Assembly: GCF_900188315.1 (NCBI RefSeq)
Contig: NZ_LT897781.1
Coordinates: 2,976,001 to 3,040,000 of the forward strand
Origin: Marinobacter sp. es.042
Lineage (GTDB): Bacteria > Pseudomonadota > Gammaproteobacteria > Pseudomonadales > Oleiphilaceae
Direction: 5' to 3'
DNA: 64,000 bases
Positions 9,274 to 17,788 of the stretch are shown here, piece by piece (the first letter of the stretch is position 1; each line of letters starts with the position of its first letter). Made by a program: the position numbers and the translations under genes. The notes under the pieces were generated by a model. The model was not told where the DNA came from and ran no database searches. It saw only the letters and a list, made by a program, of their open reading frames with translations.

Positions 9274-10695
9274 ATGGATGAGATTCACCAGCCATTACCG
9301 GAACCCCGCCAGCCGCTGGTCACCAGAACACTGACAGAGTGGCGAACCCTCGCCATTCTGGGCGGGCCGATCCTGATCGCCCAACTGGCCCAGATGGCCA
9401 ACGGAGTGATCGATACCATCATGGCCGGCCACGCGAGTGCCGAGGATCTTGCGGCAGTGGGTATTGGTAGCAGCCTGTGGATGCCCCTGTTCCTGTTTTT
9501 CATGGGTATGCTGGGGGCACTGCAGCCCATTATTTCCGGCTACAACGGTGCCCGGGAGGCGGGGAAAATCATGCCTGCAACCTGGCAGGGGCTGTACCTG
9601 GCCGCCGCCGGGTCCGTGATCATGATCCTGCTGCTGACCCACGTGCACCCGGTGCTGGCGCTTCTGAACCTGGAAACCAATACCGCACGCATCGCCCAGG
9701 GCTACCTCAACGCCTTCGCCTGGGGCATCCCGGCGCTGCTGTTAATGACGGCACTACGCGGCCTGACCGATGGCCTCGGGCACACCCGCGTGATCATGGC
9801 ATTCTCTGTACTCAGCACACTGATCAATCTGCCGATGAACTACATCTTTATCTACGGCAAGCTGGGGCTGCCTGCGATGGGCGGTGTTGGTTGTGGCTGG
9901 GCCACATCCATTTCCAACGGTGTCGCGGCAGCGGCACTGCTCGTGTACCTGAATCGAAGCCGGGTTTACCGGCAGTTCCACCTGATTGCCGATTGGGTAA
10001 AGCCGGACCTGGCAGGCATGCGCTACATCCTCGGCATCGGCGTGCCCATCGGCTTCACCATCTTTGTCGAGGCCAGCCTGTTCTCGGTAATTGCTCTGTT
10101 TCTGGCACCCCTTGGCCCGGTGGTGGTGGCCGGGCACCAGATTGCCCTGAACGTGGTTTCTTTACTGTTCATGCTGCCACTAAGCATAGGCATGGCGCTG
10201 ACTCTTCGGGTCAGCTTCCTTATGGGCGCCCGGGCGCCCGCCACCGCACGACTCATTTCCCGAAGTTCACTGATTCTGGCCGCTGCCACAGCGATGGTTT
10301 TTGCAATACTGCTTTTTGTATTCTCCCGGGAGATCGCAGCGCTCTATACCAGTGATACCGAGGTACAGGCGGTCACCGTGAGGCTACTGATGTTTGCGGC
10401 CCTGTTCCAGATTGCCGATGTTATCCAGGTAACCTGCATCAGCGCATTGCGGGGTTACAAGGACACCCGCATTCCCATGTTCATCATGCTCTTCTCATTC
10501 TGGGGCGTAGGCATGCCACTGGGGTATGTACTGACCTTCATGGACTGGCTGGTGCCGGCCATGGGCGCAGCCGGCTTCTGGGTAGGTCTCACGGGTGGCC
10601 TGGCATCCGCCAGTATTCTGCTGGGGTGCAGACTCTTTCTGTTTGCTCCCAATAGCGGTCAGGCCGTATCGGCTGAAAGCTCCGGCGTGCGCTGA
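9274..10695 (+). CDS. norM: MATE family multidrug efflux pump (NorM type)
   Basis: The 473-residue protein has 12 predicted membrane helices in two related halves, as usual for MATE exporters. The segment GGPILIAQLAQMANGVIDTI followed by MAGH is the NorM-type first helix. It should export cationic drugs or metabolites using Na+ or H+. Its 3' end overlaps the end of the convergent diguanylate cyclase gene by 37 bases, so the C-terminal tail (SGQAVSAESSGVR) is antisense to that gene's tail. The ATG at 9274 is followed by a short polar N terminus. Confidence 0.9.
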   Translation: MDEIHQPLPEPRQPLVTRTLTEWRTLAILGGPILIAQLAQMANGVIDTIMAGHASAEDLAAVGIGSSLWMPLFLFFMGMLGALQPIISGYNGAREAGKIMPATWQGLYLAAAGSVIMILLLTHVHPVLALLNLETNTARIAQGYLNAFAWGIPALLLMTALRGLTDGLGHTRVIMAFSVLSTLINLPMNYIFIYGKLGLPAMGGVGCGWATSISNGVAAAALLVYLNRSRVYRQFHLIADWVKPDLAGMRYILGIGVPIGFTIFVEASLFSVIALFLAPLGPVVVAGHQIALNVVSLLFMLPLSIGMALTLRVSFLMGARAPATARLISRSSLILAAATAMVFAILLFVFSREIAALYTSDTEVQAVTVRLLMFAALFQIADVIQVTCISALRGYKDTRIPMFIMLFSFWGVGMPLGYVLTFMDWLVPAMGAAGFWVGLTGGLASASILLGCRLFLFAPNSGQAVSAESSGVR

Positions 10696-11669
10696 CCATC
10701 GGCAAATACGACACGATCCCGGCCGGTTTCCTTGGCTTCGTAGAGTGCCGCATCCGCTCGGGCCAGCCAGCTATCAACGCTTTCGCCATGCTCGAGCAGT
10801 GCCACGCCGAACGACGCCGTCACCAAACCGCCGGGGTGCTTCATGTATTTGCGCAGCACCTGTTGCAGGTTGTTCATCACGGCCTTGAGGCCCATGCCAT
10901 CGACACCCGGCAGGAGCAGTACGAATTCTTCGCCACCGTACCGGAACAGCTGGTCTGACTTGCGGGTGTTCTGTTTTAGCAGCGCCACCAGATCGGTCAA
11001 GACACCATCGCCCACGCCATGGCCATGCTCATCGTTAATCTTCTTGAAATGATCGATATCCAGCATGACCAGGGCATAGGGCAAACCGGTACGCTCGGCA
11101 TTCGCTGCCGCCAGATCCAGCTCCTGATCCATTGAGCGCCGGTTCTTGATGCCGGTCAGCGGATCGATCGTCGCCAGATGCTCCAGACGCTCCCGCTGAT
11201 CATGGTTCCTGTGGGCAAAGACATAGGCGCAGGCACTGACCACAAATGCCGTTGAAGCAAACGACCACATCTGGACATCAGAGCGGAAAGCCCCACCATG
11301 AACCATCAGGACAACGACCGAGGCAACGTTCAGAAACACCGCGATACGGGGATTGGCGAGGAAGAAGGTGGTTACAAGACAGGGGTAAAGCCAGAACAGC
11401 CCGGGTTCACCCACCACGGCGCCAACCGTTACCGCGCCGCTGCAAGCAATAATCGCAAGCACCAGACCGCTTCGTCGGGTATCCCCACTGACCCACGCGT
11501 AAATAAGCGTGATCAGAATGCCAACAAGAATTGCCGTGTCGACAGAACCCGCAAGCGTATTACCCTGCATAAAGCGCATCGCAGCAAAGGGCGTAATACC
11601 CAATATCGCGCTGGCACCCAACAGTGTAATAATCGACAACCTGAAATCGGTCTTGAGGCGATGGAGCAT
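10659..11669 (-). CDS. Membrane diguanylate cyclase (GGDEF, GGEEF variant)
   Basis: The 336-residue protein has about six membrane helices in residues 13-153. A GGDEF domain follows from about residue 165, with active-site motif GGEEF at 245-249. RKSD lies five residues before it and fits the RxxD inhibitory site, so a feedback-controlled active enzyme making c-di-GMP from GTP is expected. The membrane part is not a recognised sensor (no CACHE, MHYT or MASE signature that I can identify). The gene is convergent with norM (37-base overlap) and divergent from the degenerate HD-GYP gene. Confidence 0.9.
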   Translation of the reverse strand: MLHRLKTDFRLSIITLLGASAILGITPFAAMRFMQGNTLAGSVDTAILVGILITLIYAWVSGDTRRSGLVLAIIACSGAVTVGAVVGEPGLFWLYPCLVTTFFLANPRIAVFLNVASVVVLMVHGGAFRSDVQMWSFASTAFVVSACAYVFAHRNHDQRERLEHLATIDPLTGIKNRRSMDQELDLAAANAERTGLPYALVMLDIDHFKKINDEHGHGVGDGVLTDLVALLKQNTRKSDQLFRYGGEEFVLLLPGVDGMGLKAVMNNLQQVLRKYMKHPGGLVTASFGVALLEHGESVDSWLARADAALYEAKETGRDRVVFADGQRTPELSADTA

Positions 11670-11881
11670 TTAGCGTTTTCGTCCGACAAAAGTACTATCC
11701 AGAATCCCAGAATAGCTCAACCAATTTGAATGAACGTTAAAGGACAACGATTCTTTACATATTCTCTATCAAAAAAGACAAAGTGTGAACGCTTGCTCAT
11801 TTTTTCTACCTCCTGAAAACAGGGGCAGCGGTAAAATCAGGTAAAACCGCACTGCTTCCTGGCCAGAGCCAGGCCGCGCCA

Positions 11882-13072
11882 GTGGAGCCCCAGCCGCATT
11901 CGGGGTTACACTGGCGACACGATGAACCTGTACCAGAGACACCTGATTTGACCGAACTTGTCCGAATTGCGCCCGGCGCGCTGACCATCGGCCGGCCCCT
12001 ACCGTGGGACGTCTACGATGCAGACGGTAATATCCTTCTGCGCCAGGGCTATGTAATTCAGACAGATTCCCAACTGGAACAATTGTTCGAGCGGGGCCGA
12101 TTCAAACCTCGCAAGATCGAACGCCCTCAGGAAGAAGTGTTCGAGGATACCCGGGATAGAAACCCGTTTGCCGATTACCCGGACCTGCTTCATTCCCTTG
12201 AAGCAACCCTGAAAGCCATTACCGATTCCGATCCTTCGGCCCAAAAACGGCTGCTCGGCCTGGCCCGGATGATCGAGCGCACCTGCACGGAATCACCTGA
12301 TGCAACCCTGGCACTGGTTCACCTCTACTCAATCGGCCCGGTCATTCACGAACAGATTCTGTTTTACGCCATTCTTTGCCAATTTATTGGCCGGCAATTC
12401 GGCCTGGAGGAGAAAAGAATTGCAGTACTGACTGCGGCTGCCCTCACTGCCAACCTCGGGCTCGTGCCCATTGCCGACAAGCTGAATGCGTCCAATACGG
12501 TGCTGAACGATGAACAGCGCGGCGTCATTCGCAAACACCCCGAACGCAGCATCCAGGCCCTGCAGGCCGCGGGCATCGATAACAAGCTGCTGCTGACCAT
12601 AATTGCGCAACACCATGAGCAAGCCGACGGAAGCGGCTACCCGGGAGGTCTGAGTGGTACCGAAATACGACCGGAGGCGGAAATCCTGGCGCTGGCAGAG
12701 CGGTATGTGGCCATGATCACCAAACGTGCCTATCGGCAGCGCATGAACGTGGCCGACGCCCGGAAGCTGATTGCCAACCTGGCCGACGGCAAGTTCCGAC
12801 CGGCCATCCCCAAGGCCCTGCTGCAGATTCTCGGGGAGTATCCGCCCGGCATCCTCGTTCGTCTGGAAAACAACGAAGTGGGCGTGGTCACGCGCCGGCC
12901 GGTGCGGGCCCGGGGGCCGTTCGTGAAAGCCATTTTCGGTCCCCGTGGCAATCGCTACACCGGTACCTTCGAGCGGGACACCAGCGAACCGGACTTCGGC
13001 ATCCAGTCCCTCGAAGAGCCGGAAGTCATGCCTTCCATGGACTTCAGCCTGGTCTGGGGCTTCCGCTCCTGA
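11882..13072 (+). CDS. Degenerate HD-GYP domain protein
   Basis: The product (396 residues from a GTG at 11882) ends in an HD-GYP domain. The second half of the signature is kept: HHEQADGSGYP (HHE at 244-246, GSGYP at 250-254). The metal-binding HD pair is lost: where the family has HDIGK, this protein reads TANLGL (Ala190-Asn191). Phosphodiesterase activity is therefore doubtful, and it may bind c-di-GMP or act as a scaffold. A TTG at 11948 is an alternative start and gives the more natural N terminus TELVRIAPGALTIGRPLPW. Neither start has a strong ribosome site. It is divergent from the diguanylate cyclase gene, which supports a c-di-GMP context. Confidence 0.82.
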   Translation: MEPQPHSGLHWRHDEPVPETPDLTELVRIAPGALTIGRPLPWDVYDADGNILLRQGYVIQTDSQLEQLFERGRFKPRKIERPQEEVFEDTRDRNPFADYPDLLHSLEATLKAITDSDPSAQKRLLGLARMIERTCTESPDATLALVHLYSIGPVIHEQILFYAILCQFIGRQFGLEEKRIAVLTAAALTANLGLVPIADKLNASNTVLNDEQRGVIRKHPERSIQALQAAGIDNKLLLTIIAQHHEQADGSGYPGGLSGTEIRPEAEILALAERYVAMITKRAYRQRMNVADARKLIANLADGKFRPAIPKALLQILGEYPPGILVRLENNEVGVVTRRPVRARGPFVKAIFGPRGNRYTGTFERDTSEPDFGIQSLEEPEVMPSMDFSLVWGFRS

Positions 13073-13086
13073 CCAACGTCAACACG

Positions 13087-13929
13087 CTATAAACCCAGTG
13101 CTTTTGCATGATGATCGAGGTGATCATCAATGAATGAGGCAATGAAGAAATAGCTGTGATCATAACCCCGGTGCATGCGCAGGTTGATGTGATGGTGGAA
13201 CTTCTCACAGGCGTCCGCCAGCGCATCCGGGTTCAGCTGGCTGTCCAGAAACTCGTCCGCCGTGCCCTGGTCCACCAGTAGCGGCAACCGCTCCCGAGCG
13301 GTGGGAATGAGCAATGTAGCATCCCATTCTTCCCAACTTCGCGGATCATCTCCAAGATAGCCTTTGAAGGCTTTCTGACCCCAGGGGCACTCGGTTGGGT
13401 TGGCTATGGGCGCAAACGCCGACACCGAGGCGTAGCGGCCCGGATTCTTCAGGGCGCAGATGAGAGCGCCGTGGCCGCCCATGGAGTGGCCGCTGACGGA
13501 GCGCTTGTCTGTTACCGGCAATTCATTCTCGATCAACTGCGGCAATTCCTTCACCACATAGTCGTACATCCGGTAATGGGGTGCCCAGGGTTGCTCGGTG
13601 GCGTTGATGTAGAAGCCGGCGCCGGCGCCAAAGTCATAACTGTCATCCTCACCTGGCAGGTTCACACCACGAGGGCTGGTGTCAGGACAGACGATGGCCA
13701 TACCCAGCTGAGCGGCCCGTTTCTGGGCGCCGGCTTTCTGCATGAAATTCTGGTCGGTGCAGGTCAGCCCCGACAGCCAGTAGAGGACTGGCACCTTCTT
13801 CGGGTTGGAGCCCACAGCCACGGGCGGCAGATACACCGCAAATTCCATGTCGCATTCGAGGGTAGCGGAGGTATGCCGGTAGCGGCGGTGCTCGCCTTCG
13901 AAACTGACGTTCGTGGATAGGAGTTCCAT
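13087..13929 (-). CDS. fghA: S-formylglutathione hydrolase
   Basis: The 280-residue cytoplasmic alpha/beta hydrolase belongs to the esterase D/FghA family. The nucleophile elbow GHSMGG places the catalytic Ser at residue 149. The segment PVLYWLSGLTCTDQNFMQKA is an FghA hallmark. Asp and His of the triad are expected around LVDQGTADEF and GYDHSYFF near the C terminus. It hydrolyses S-formylglutathione to formate and glutathione in formaldehyde detoxification. The partner glutathione-dependent formaldehyde dehydrogenase gene is not in the window. Confidence 0.93.
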   Translation of the reverse strand: MELLSTNVSFEGEHRRYRHTSATLECDMEFAVYLPPVAVGSNPKKVPVLYWLSGLTCTDQNFMQKAGAQKRAAQLGMAIVCPDTSPRGVNLPGEDDSYDFGAGAGFYINATEQPWAPHYRMYDYVVKELPQLIENELPVTDKRSVSGHSMGGHGALICALKNPGRYASVSAFAPIANPTECPWGQKAFKGYLGDDPRSWEEWDATLLIPTARERLPLLVDQGTADEFLDSQLNPDALADACEKFHHHINLRMHRGYDHSYFFIASFIDDHLDHHAKALGL

Positions 13930-13958
13930 AGTGTCCTCAATTTTGGGAAAAGTGTGTT

Positions 13959-14390
13959 TCAGTATTCGGCACTGGCGTGCTTCGGCGGCTCCAGACCAAA
14001 GCCGGTGCGAGCCAGCTCGGCCAGGATAGCAGTACGCGTGACAATGCCGATCAGTTTGCCGTGATCCACAACAGGGTACACCTTTGGCTTGCCGGCACCG
14101 AGGTTCTGGGCGAGATCGACCACCGACATCTCTGCCGAAATCGTGACCGGTTTCCGGAACATGACATCGTCAACGAGCGGGTCACCCTCTCGGTGATAGC
14201 CGCTGACCAGCAGAGCATGGATGCAATCCTGCTCGGAGATAAAACCGATCACATGGCGCTGGTCATCAACGACTGGCAGACCAGTTACGTGGTTGTGGAG
14301 CAGCGTCTTCACCACTTTGGTGAGCTGCGTGCCGCAACGGACCGGCTCGATGTGGTTCCACATGACATCTGAAACTTTGAGTGAACGCAT
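13959..14390 (-). CDS. CBS-domain pair protein
   Basis: The 143-residue protein consists of two CBS motifs (about residues 5-65 and 75-135), with repeats VMWNHIEPVRCGTQL and VMFRKPVTISAEMSVVDLAQ. Such stand-alone Bateman modules bind adenosyl nucleotides and regulate other proteins. The start used is the ATG at 14390, with GAGGAGAGA about ten bases upstream. A longer in-frame start at 14462 would add 24 residues without CBS homology. The target is unknown, and neither neighbour (fghA, AGCS symporter) suggests one. Confidence 0.85.
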   Translation of the reverse strand: MRSLKVSDVMWNHIEPVRCGTQLTKVVKTLLHNHVTGLPVVDDQRHVIGFISEQDCIHALLVSGYHREGDPLVDDVMFRKPVTISAEMSVVDLAQNLGAGKPKVYPVVDHGKLIGIVTRTAILAELARTGFGLEPPKHASAEY

Positions 14391-14572
14391 GGGCAGAATC
14401 TCTCTCCTCGGTGGATGGTCGCCATTGTAATGAGCATAGGCAATCACCCCTGAATCCACCACTTTTACCGGGCCATCGGTTTACACGGGAAAATTTCTGA
14501 CTAAACTCAGTCGGTTATACCCAATCCGGGTCAAAAATCCAAACCAATCCATGGCAGACAGAGGGAGATCCC

Positions 14573-15934
14573 ATGGAAGCTATTTCTGAATTCGTAGGGC
14601 AGATAAACGGGCTGGTCTGGGGCCCGCCCATGCTGGTTCTGATACTGGGCGTCGGGGTTTTCCTCAGCCTCGGTCTCAAGATGATGCCGGTTCTGAAGTT
14701 GGGCGCCGGCTTCCGGCTGATGTGGAAAGGCCGCTCCGCCGCGGGATCTGAATCCGAGGGTGAAATCCCGCCGTTCCAGGCGTTGATGACAGCGCTCTCA
14801 GCCACCGTTGGCACCGGCAACATTGCCGGGGTTGCCACTGCTGTGTTCCTTGGGGGCCCCGGCGCGCTTTTCTGGATGTGGCTTACGGCCCTTGTGGGCA
14901 TGGCCACCAAGTACTCCGAGGCGGTCCTGGCGGTGCGTTTCCGCGAAGTCGACGAACGCGGTGCCCACGTGGGCGGCCCCATGTATTACATCCGCAACGG
15001 CCTGGGTCGCAAGTGGGCCTGGCTTGGCGTCCTGTTTGCCGTCTTTGCTGCCATCGCCGGTTTCGGCATCGGTAATACTGTGCAGGCAAATTCGGTTGCC
15101 GATGTCATGGAGACCAACTTTGGGCTTCCGCACTGGGTGACCGGCCTCGTTCTTATGGTTTTGGTGGGTATGGTCCTGATCGGCGGTATCCGCAGGATTG
15201 GCCATGTCGCCAGCGCCCTGGTGCCGTTGATGGCAGTTTCCTATCTGCTCGCCGGGCTTGTGGTGTTGGCTATCAACGCCGCCGATATTCCTGCCGCTTT
15301 TGCCCTGGTGATCAAACATGCCTTCAGCCCCATCGCCGCCGAGGGTGGGTTTGCCGGTGCGGCAGTCTGGGCAGCCATCCGCTTCGGGGTGGCCCGTGGC
15401 ATCTTCTCCAATGAAGCCGGCCTTGGCTCCGCGCCCATTGCCCATGCCGCCGCACAAACCCGTAACCCGATCAATCAGGGCATGGTGGCCATGCTCGGCA
15501 CCTTCATCGATACCATTATCATCTGCACGATTACCGGACTGGTGATTATCACCTCCGGCACCTGGACCTCCGGGGAATCCGGGGCCGCACTGACCTCCAT
15601 GGCATTCCAGGAGGCGTTGCCCGGCGTTGGCAACTATCTTGTAGCCATTGCCCTCGCGGTTTTTGCGTTCACAACCATACTGGGCTGGTCGTTCTATGGT
15701 GAGCGCTGCATCGAGTTCCTGTTCGGCGTGAAGGCCATCGTGCCGTACCGCATTGCATGGATTCTGGCCATCCCGGTGGGCGCCACCCTGAACCTGGGCT
15801 TTGTCTGGCTGGTGGCAGACACCCTGAACGCCATGATGGCATTGCCGAACCTGATTGCCCTGCTGATGCTAAGCCCGATTGTGTTCAAGCTCACCCGTGA
15901 GCATTTTGAGAGGGAGAAAGCGCTGGGTGTCTGA
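14573..15934 (+). CDS. Sodium:alanine symporter, AGCS family
   Basis: The 453-residue protein has about ten or eleven membrane helices and the AGCS signatures: ALSATVGTGNIAGVATAVFL near residue 80 and FGVARGIFSNEAGLGSAPIA near residue 280. Members import alanine, glycine or glutamine with Na+. A clear ribosome site (GAGGGAGA) precedes the ATG. It lies upstream of the peroxiredoxin gene with 122 bases between, so co-transcription is possible but not required. Confidence 0.92.
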   Translation: MEAISEFVGQINGLVWGPPMLVLILGVGVFLSLGLKMMPVLKLGAGFRLMWKGRSAAGSESEGEIPPFQALMTALSATVGTGNIAGVATAVFLGGPGALFWMWLTALVGMATKYSEAVLAVRFREVDERGAHVGGPMYYIRNGLGRKWAWLGVLFAVFAAIAGFGIGNTVQANSVADVMETNFGLPHWVTGLVLMVLVGMVLIGGIRRIGHVASALVPLMAVSYLLAGLVVLAINAADIPAAFALVIKHAFSPIAAEGGFAGAAVWAAIRFGVARGIFSNEAGLGSAPIAHAAAQTRNPINQGMVAMLGTFIDTIIICTITGLVIITSGTWTSGESGAALTSMAFQEALPGVGNYLVAIALAVFAFTTILGWSFYGERCIEFLFGVKAIVPYRIAWILAIPVGATLNLGFVWLVADTLNAMMALPNLIALLMLSPIVFKLTREHFEREKALGV

Positions 15935-16056
15935 GCCCCTTGTAATTGCCTTATCTGGCACCAAGGTTTGTCGTATACACTCAGAACACAACCCGGCCGT
16001 TTCAGAGCCGGAATAGCAGACGAAATTGTCACTAACATGATCAAAGGAGAGTACAC

Positions 16057-16710
16057 ATGACTTTACGTCTCGGAGATACCGCCCCTGATTTTGAACAGGA
16101 CTCCAGTGAAGGGAAGATTTCGTTTCACGACTGGCTGGGCGACAGCTGGGGCGTGCTGTTCTCCCACCCGGCGGATTTCACCCCGGTCTGCACGACCGAG
16201 CTGGGCCTGACCGCCAAACTGAAGGATGAGTTCGCCAAGCGCGGCGTCAAGGCCATCGCTCTGAGCGTTGATCCGGTCGATTCCCACCACGAGTGGATCA
16301 AGGACATCAATGAAACCCAGGGTTGTTCGGTAAACTTCCCGATCATTGCAGACCACGACCGCAAGGTGTCCCAGCTGTATGACATGATTCATCCGAATGC
16401 CGACAGCAGCCTTACCGTGCGTTCGCTGTTCGTGATCGACCCGAACAAGAAGGTTCGCTTGATGATTACCTACCCGGCCAGCACCGGTCGCAACTTCAAC
16501 GAAGTTCTGCGGGTGATCGATTCGCTGCAGCTGACCGACGAACACAAGGTCGCGACCCCGGGCAACTGGGAGCGTGGTGGCGATGTGGTTATCGTTCCGT
16601 CCCTTCAGGACGAGGAAGAAATCAAGCAACGCTTCCCGAAAGGCTACAAGGCTGTCAAATCCTACCTGCGGATGACACCAGACCCGAAAGCCAACTGGAG
16701 CGGTGACTGA
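16057..16710 (+). CDS. 1-Cys peroxiredoxin (Prx6 type)
   Basis: The 217-residue protein has the peroxidatic motif PADFTPVCTTELG, with the single active Cys at residue 45. Its C-terminal extension (GGDVVIVPSLQDEEEIKQRF and the following KGYKAVKSYLRMTPDP) is typical of Prx6 proteins. No resolving cysteine of the 2-Cys type is seen. It reduces hydrogen peroxide or organic hydroperoxides in the cytoplasm. AAAGGAGAG precedes the ATG. A strong terminator follows 21 bases after the stop, so the gene ends a transcript. Confidence 0.93.
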   Translation: MTLRLGDTAPDFEQDSSEGKISFHDWLGDSWGVLFSHPADFTPVCTTELGLTAKLKDEFAKRGVKAIALSVDPVDSHHEWIKDINETQGCSVNFPIIADHDRKVSQLYDMIHPNADSSLTVRSLFVIDPNKKVRLMITYPASTGRNFNEVLRVIDSLQLTDEHKVATPGNWERGGDVVIVPSLQDEEEIKQRFPKGYKAVKSYLRMTPDPKANWSGD

Positions 16711-16731
16711 TCACTAGCCTCTGAAGCCTAT

Positions 16732-16772
16732 AAAAAAGGCCGGGCAGCTCAAGCAGCTGTCCGGCCTTTTTT
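16732..16772 (+). terminator. Rho-independent terminator after the peroxiredoxin gene
   Basis: A 12-bp stem, GGCCGGGCAGCT with AGCTGTCCGGCC (one G-T pair), has a five-base loop (CAAGC). A runs precede it and seven T follow. With A runs on one side and T runs on the other it could work in both directions. Confidence 0.88.
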
Positions 16773-16781
16773 TGTGAAAGT

Positions 16782-16811
16782 GGGGTCAGATGAACGCTTT
16801 CATCTGACCCC
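16782..16811. repeat. Perfect 13-bp inverted repeat downstream of metQ
   Basis: GGGGTCAGATGAA (16782-16794) and TTCATCTGACCCC (16799-16811) are exact complements with loop CGCT. It sits ten bases after the peroxiredoxin terminator and just before the metQ stop codon (metQ is on the minus strand). It may terminate or protect the metQ transcript, or be a dispersed palindromic repeat. There is no T run. Confidence 0.6.
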
Positions 16812-16824
16812 GGTACTTCAGCTA

Positions 16825-17607
16825 TCAGAATGCCGGAACAACGGCACCCTCATACTTTTCCATGATGAAGTCGCGAACCGCATCAGACTTCAGAGCCGCA
16901 GCCAGTTTCTGCATAGCCTCGCTGTCCTTGTTGTCCGGACGGGCGACCAGGATGTTCACGTAAGGTGACTCGGAGCCCTCGATCACCAGCGCGTCTTCAG
17001 ACGGGTTCAGACCGGCTTCCAGCGCATAGTTGGTATTGATCAGCGCCAGGTCGACCTGGTTCAGGATACGGGGCAGGGTGGCAGCTTCCAGTTCCTTGAA
17101 GTCGAGATCTTTCGGGTTATCGGCGATATCACGGGGTGTTGCAGTGATCTTGCTCTCGTCTTTCAGGGTGATCACACCGGCCTTCTGCAGGAGCAGCAGC
17201 GCACGGCCACCGTTGGTGGGGTCGTTCGGAATGGCAACCACCGCACCTTCTTTCAGCTCGTCCAGCGAATCAATCTTGCTGGAGTAGGCGCCAAACGGCT
17301 CAACGTGAACGCCGGTCACGGTTACCAGGTTGGTACCACGGCCTTCATTGAATTCATCCAGATACGGCTGGTGCTGGAAGAAGTTGGCGTCCATCCGCTT
17401 CTGGTCCACCTGAATATTCGGCTGGATGTAATCAGTGAATACCTTCACGTCCAGTTCCACGCCCTGCTCGGCCAGCTGTGGCTTCACGAATTCCAGGATC
17501 TCGGCATGGGGAACCGGGGTGGCAGCTACAGAGAGTTCTTCGGCAGCAACGGCGCCGGAAAACGTAGCTGCGGCAGCCAGTGCTGCGAGTGTTTTCTTCA
17601 GATTCAT
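16825..17607 (-). CDS. metQ: D-methionine ABC transporter substrate-binding protein
   Basis: The 260-residue protein has a signal peptide (residues 1-22, ending AVA) and an NlpA/MetQ fold. DANFFQHQPYLDEFN and the segment IPNDPTNGGRALLLL are hallmark motifs of MetQ. Unlike E. coli MetQ there is no lipobox cysteine, so it should be a soluble periplasmic protein. It delivers methionine to MetI/MetN. The start is the ATG at 17607, nine bases after GGAGT. It is the last gene of metN-metI-metQ and is separated from metI by a 181-base gap containing a long hairpin repeat. Confidence 0.93.
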   Translation of the reverse strand: MNLKKTLAALAAAATFSGAVAAEELSVAATPVPHAEILEFVKPQLAEQGVELDVKVFTDYIQPNIQVDQKRMDANFFQHQPYLDEFNEGRGTNLVTVTGVHVEPFGAYSSKIDSLDELKEGAVVAIPNDPTNGGRALLLLQKAGVITLKDESKITATPRDIADNPKDLDFKELEAATLPRILNQVDLALINTNYALEAGLNPSEDALVIEGSESPYVNILVARPDNKDSEAMQKLAAALKSDAVRDFIMEKYEGAVVPAF

Positions 17608-17660
17608 CAATTGATACTCCTGTTAACAGTTAAAAACGTGTTGGCTTACTGAAAAGCCCG

Positions 17661-17773
17661 GGCCGCTGGCGGGGAAGCCCTTCCGAAAACGTGGAGCGCC
17701 AGGGATGGCGCGACCGATCCCTACAGGGACGTATTTACGGGCGTTTTTCGGAAGGGCTTCCTCGCCAGTGGCT
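17661..17773. repeat. Family-2 hairpin repeat between metI and metQ
   Basis: Two arms of at least 25 bases pair with each other (17665-17689 with 17745-17769; only two G-T wobbles). They enclose a 55-base core at 17691-17745. The core contains its own small hairpins: GCGCCA-GGGA-TGGCGC and TCCC-TACA-GGGA. A second copy with a 44/55 identical core but wholly different arms lies at 61534-61644. The element sits inside the metNIQ transcript, so it may attenuate or stabilise RNA ahead of metQ. The 5' GGAG followed by a hairpin resembles REP elements, which is inference only. Confidence 0.8.
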
Positions 17774-17788
17774 TGCACCAAGGCAAGC

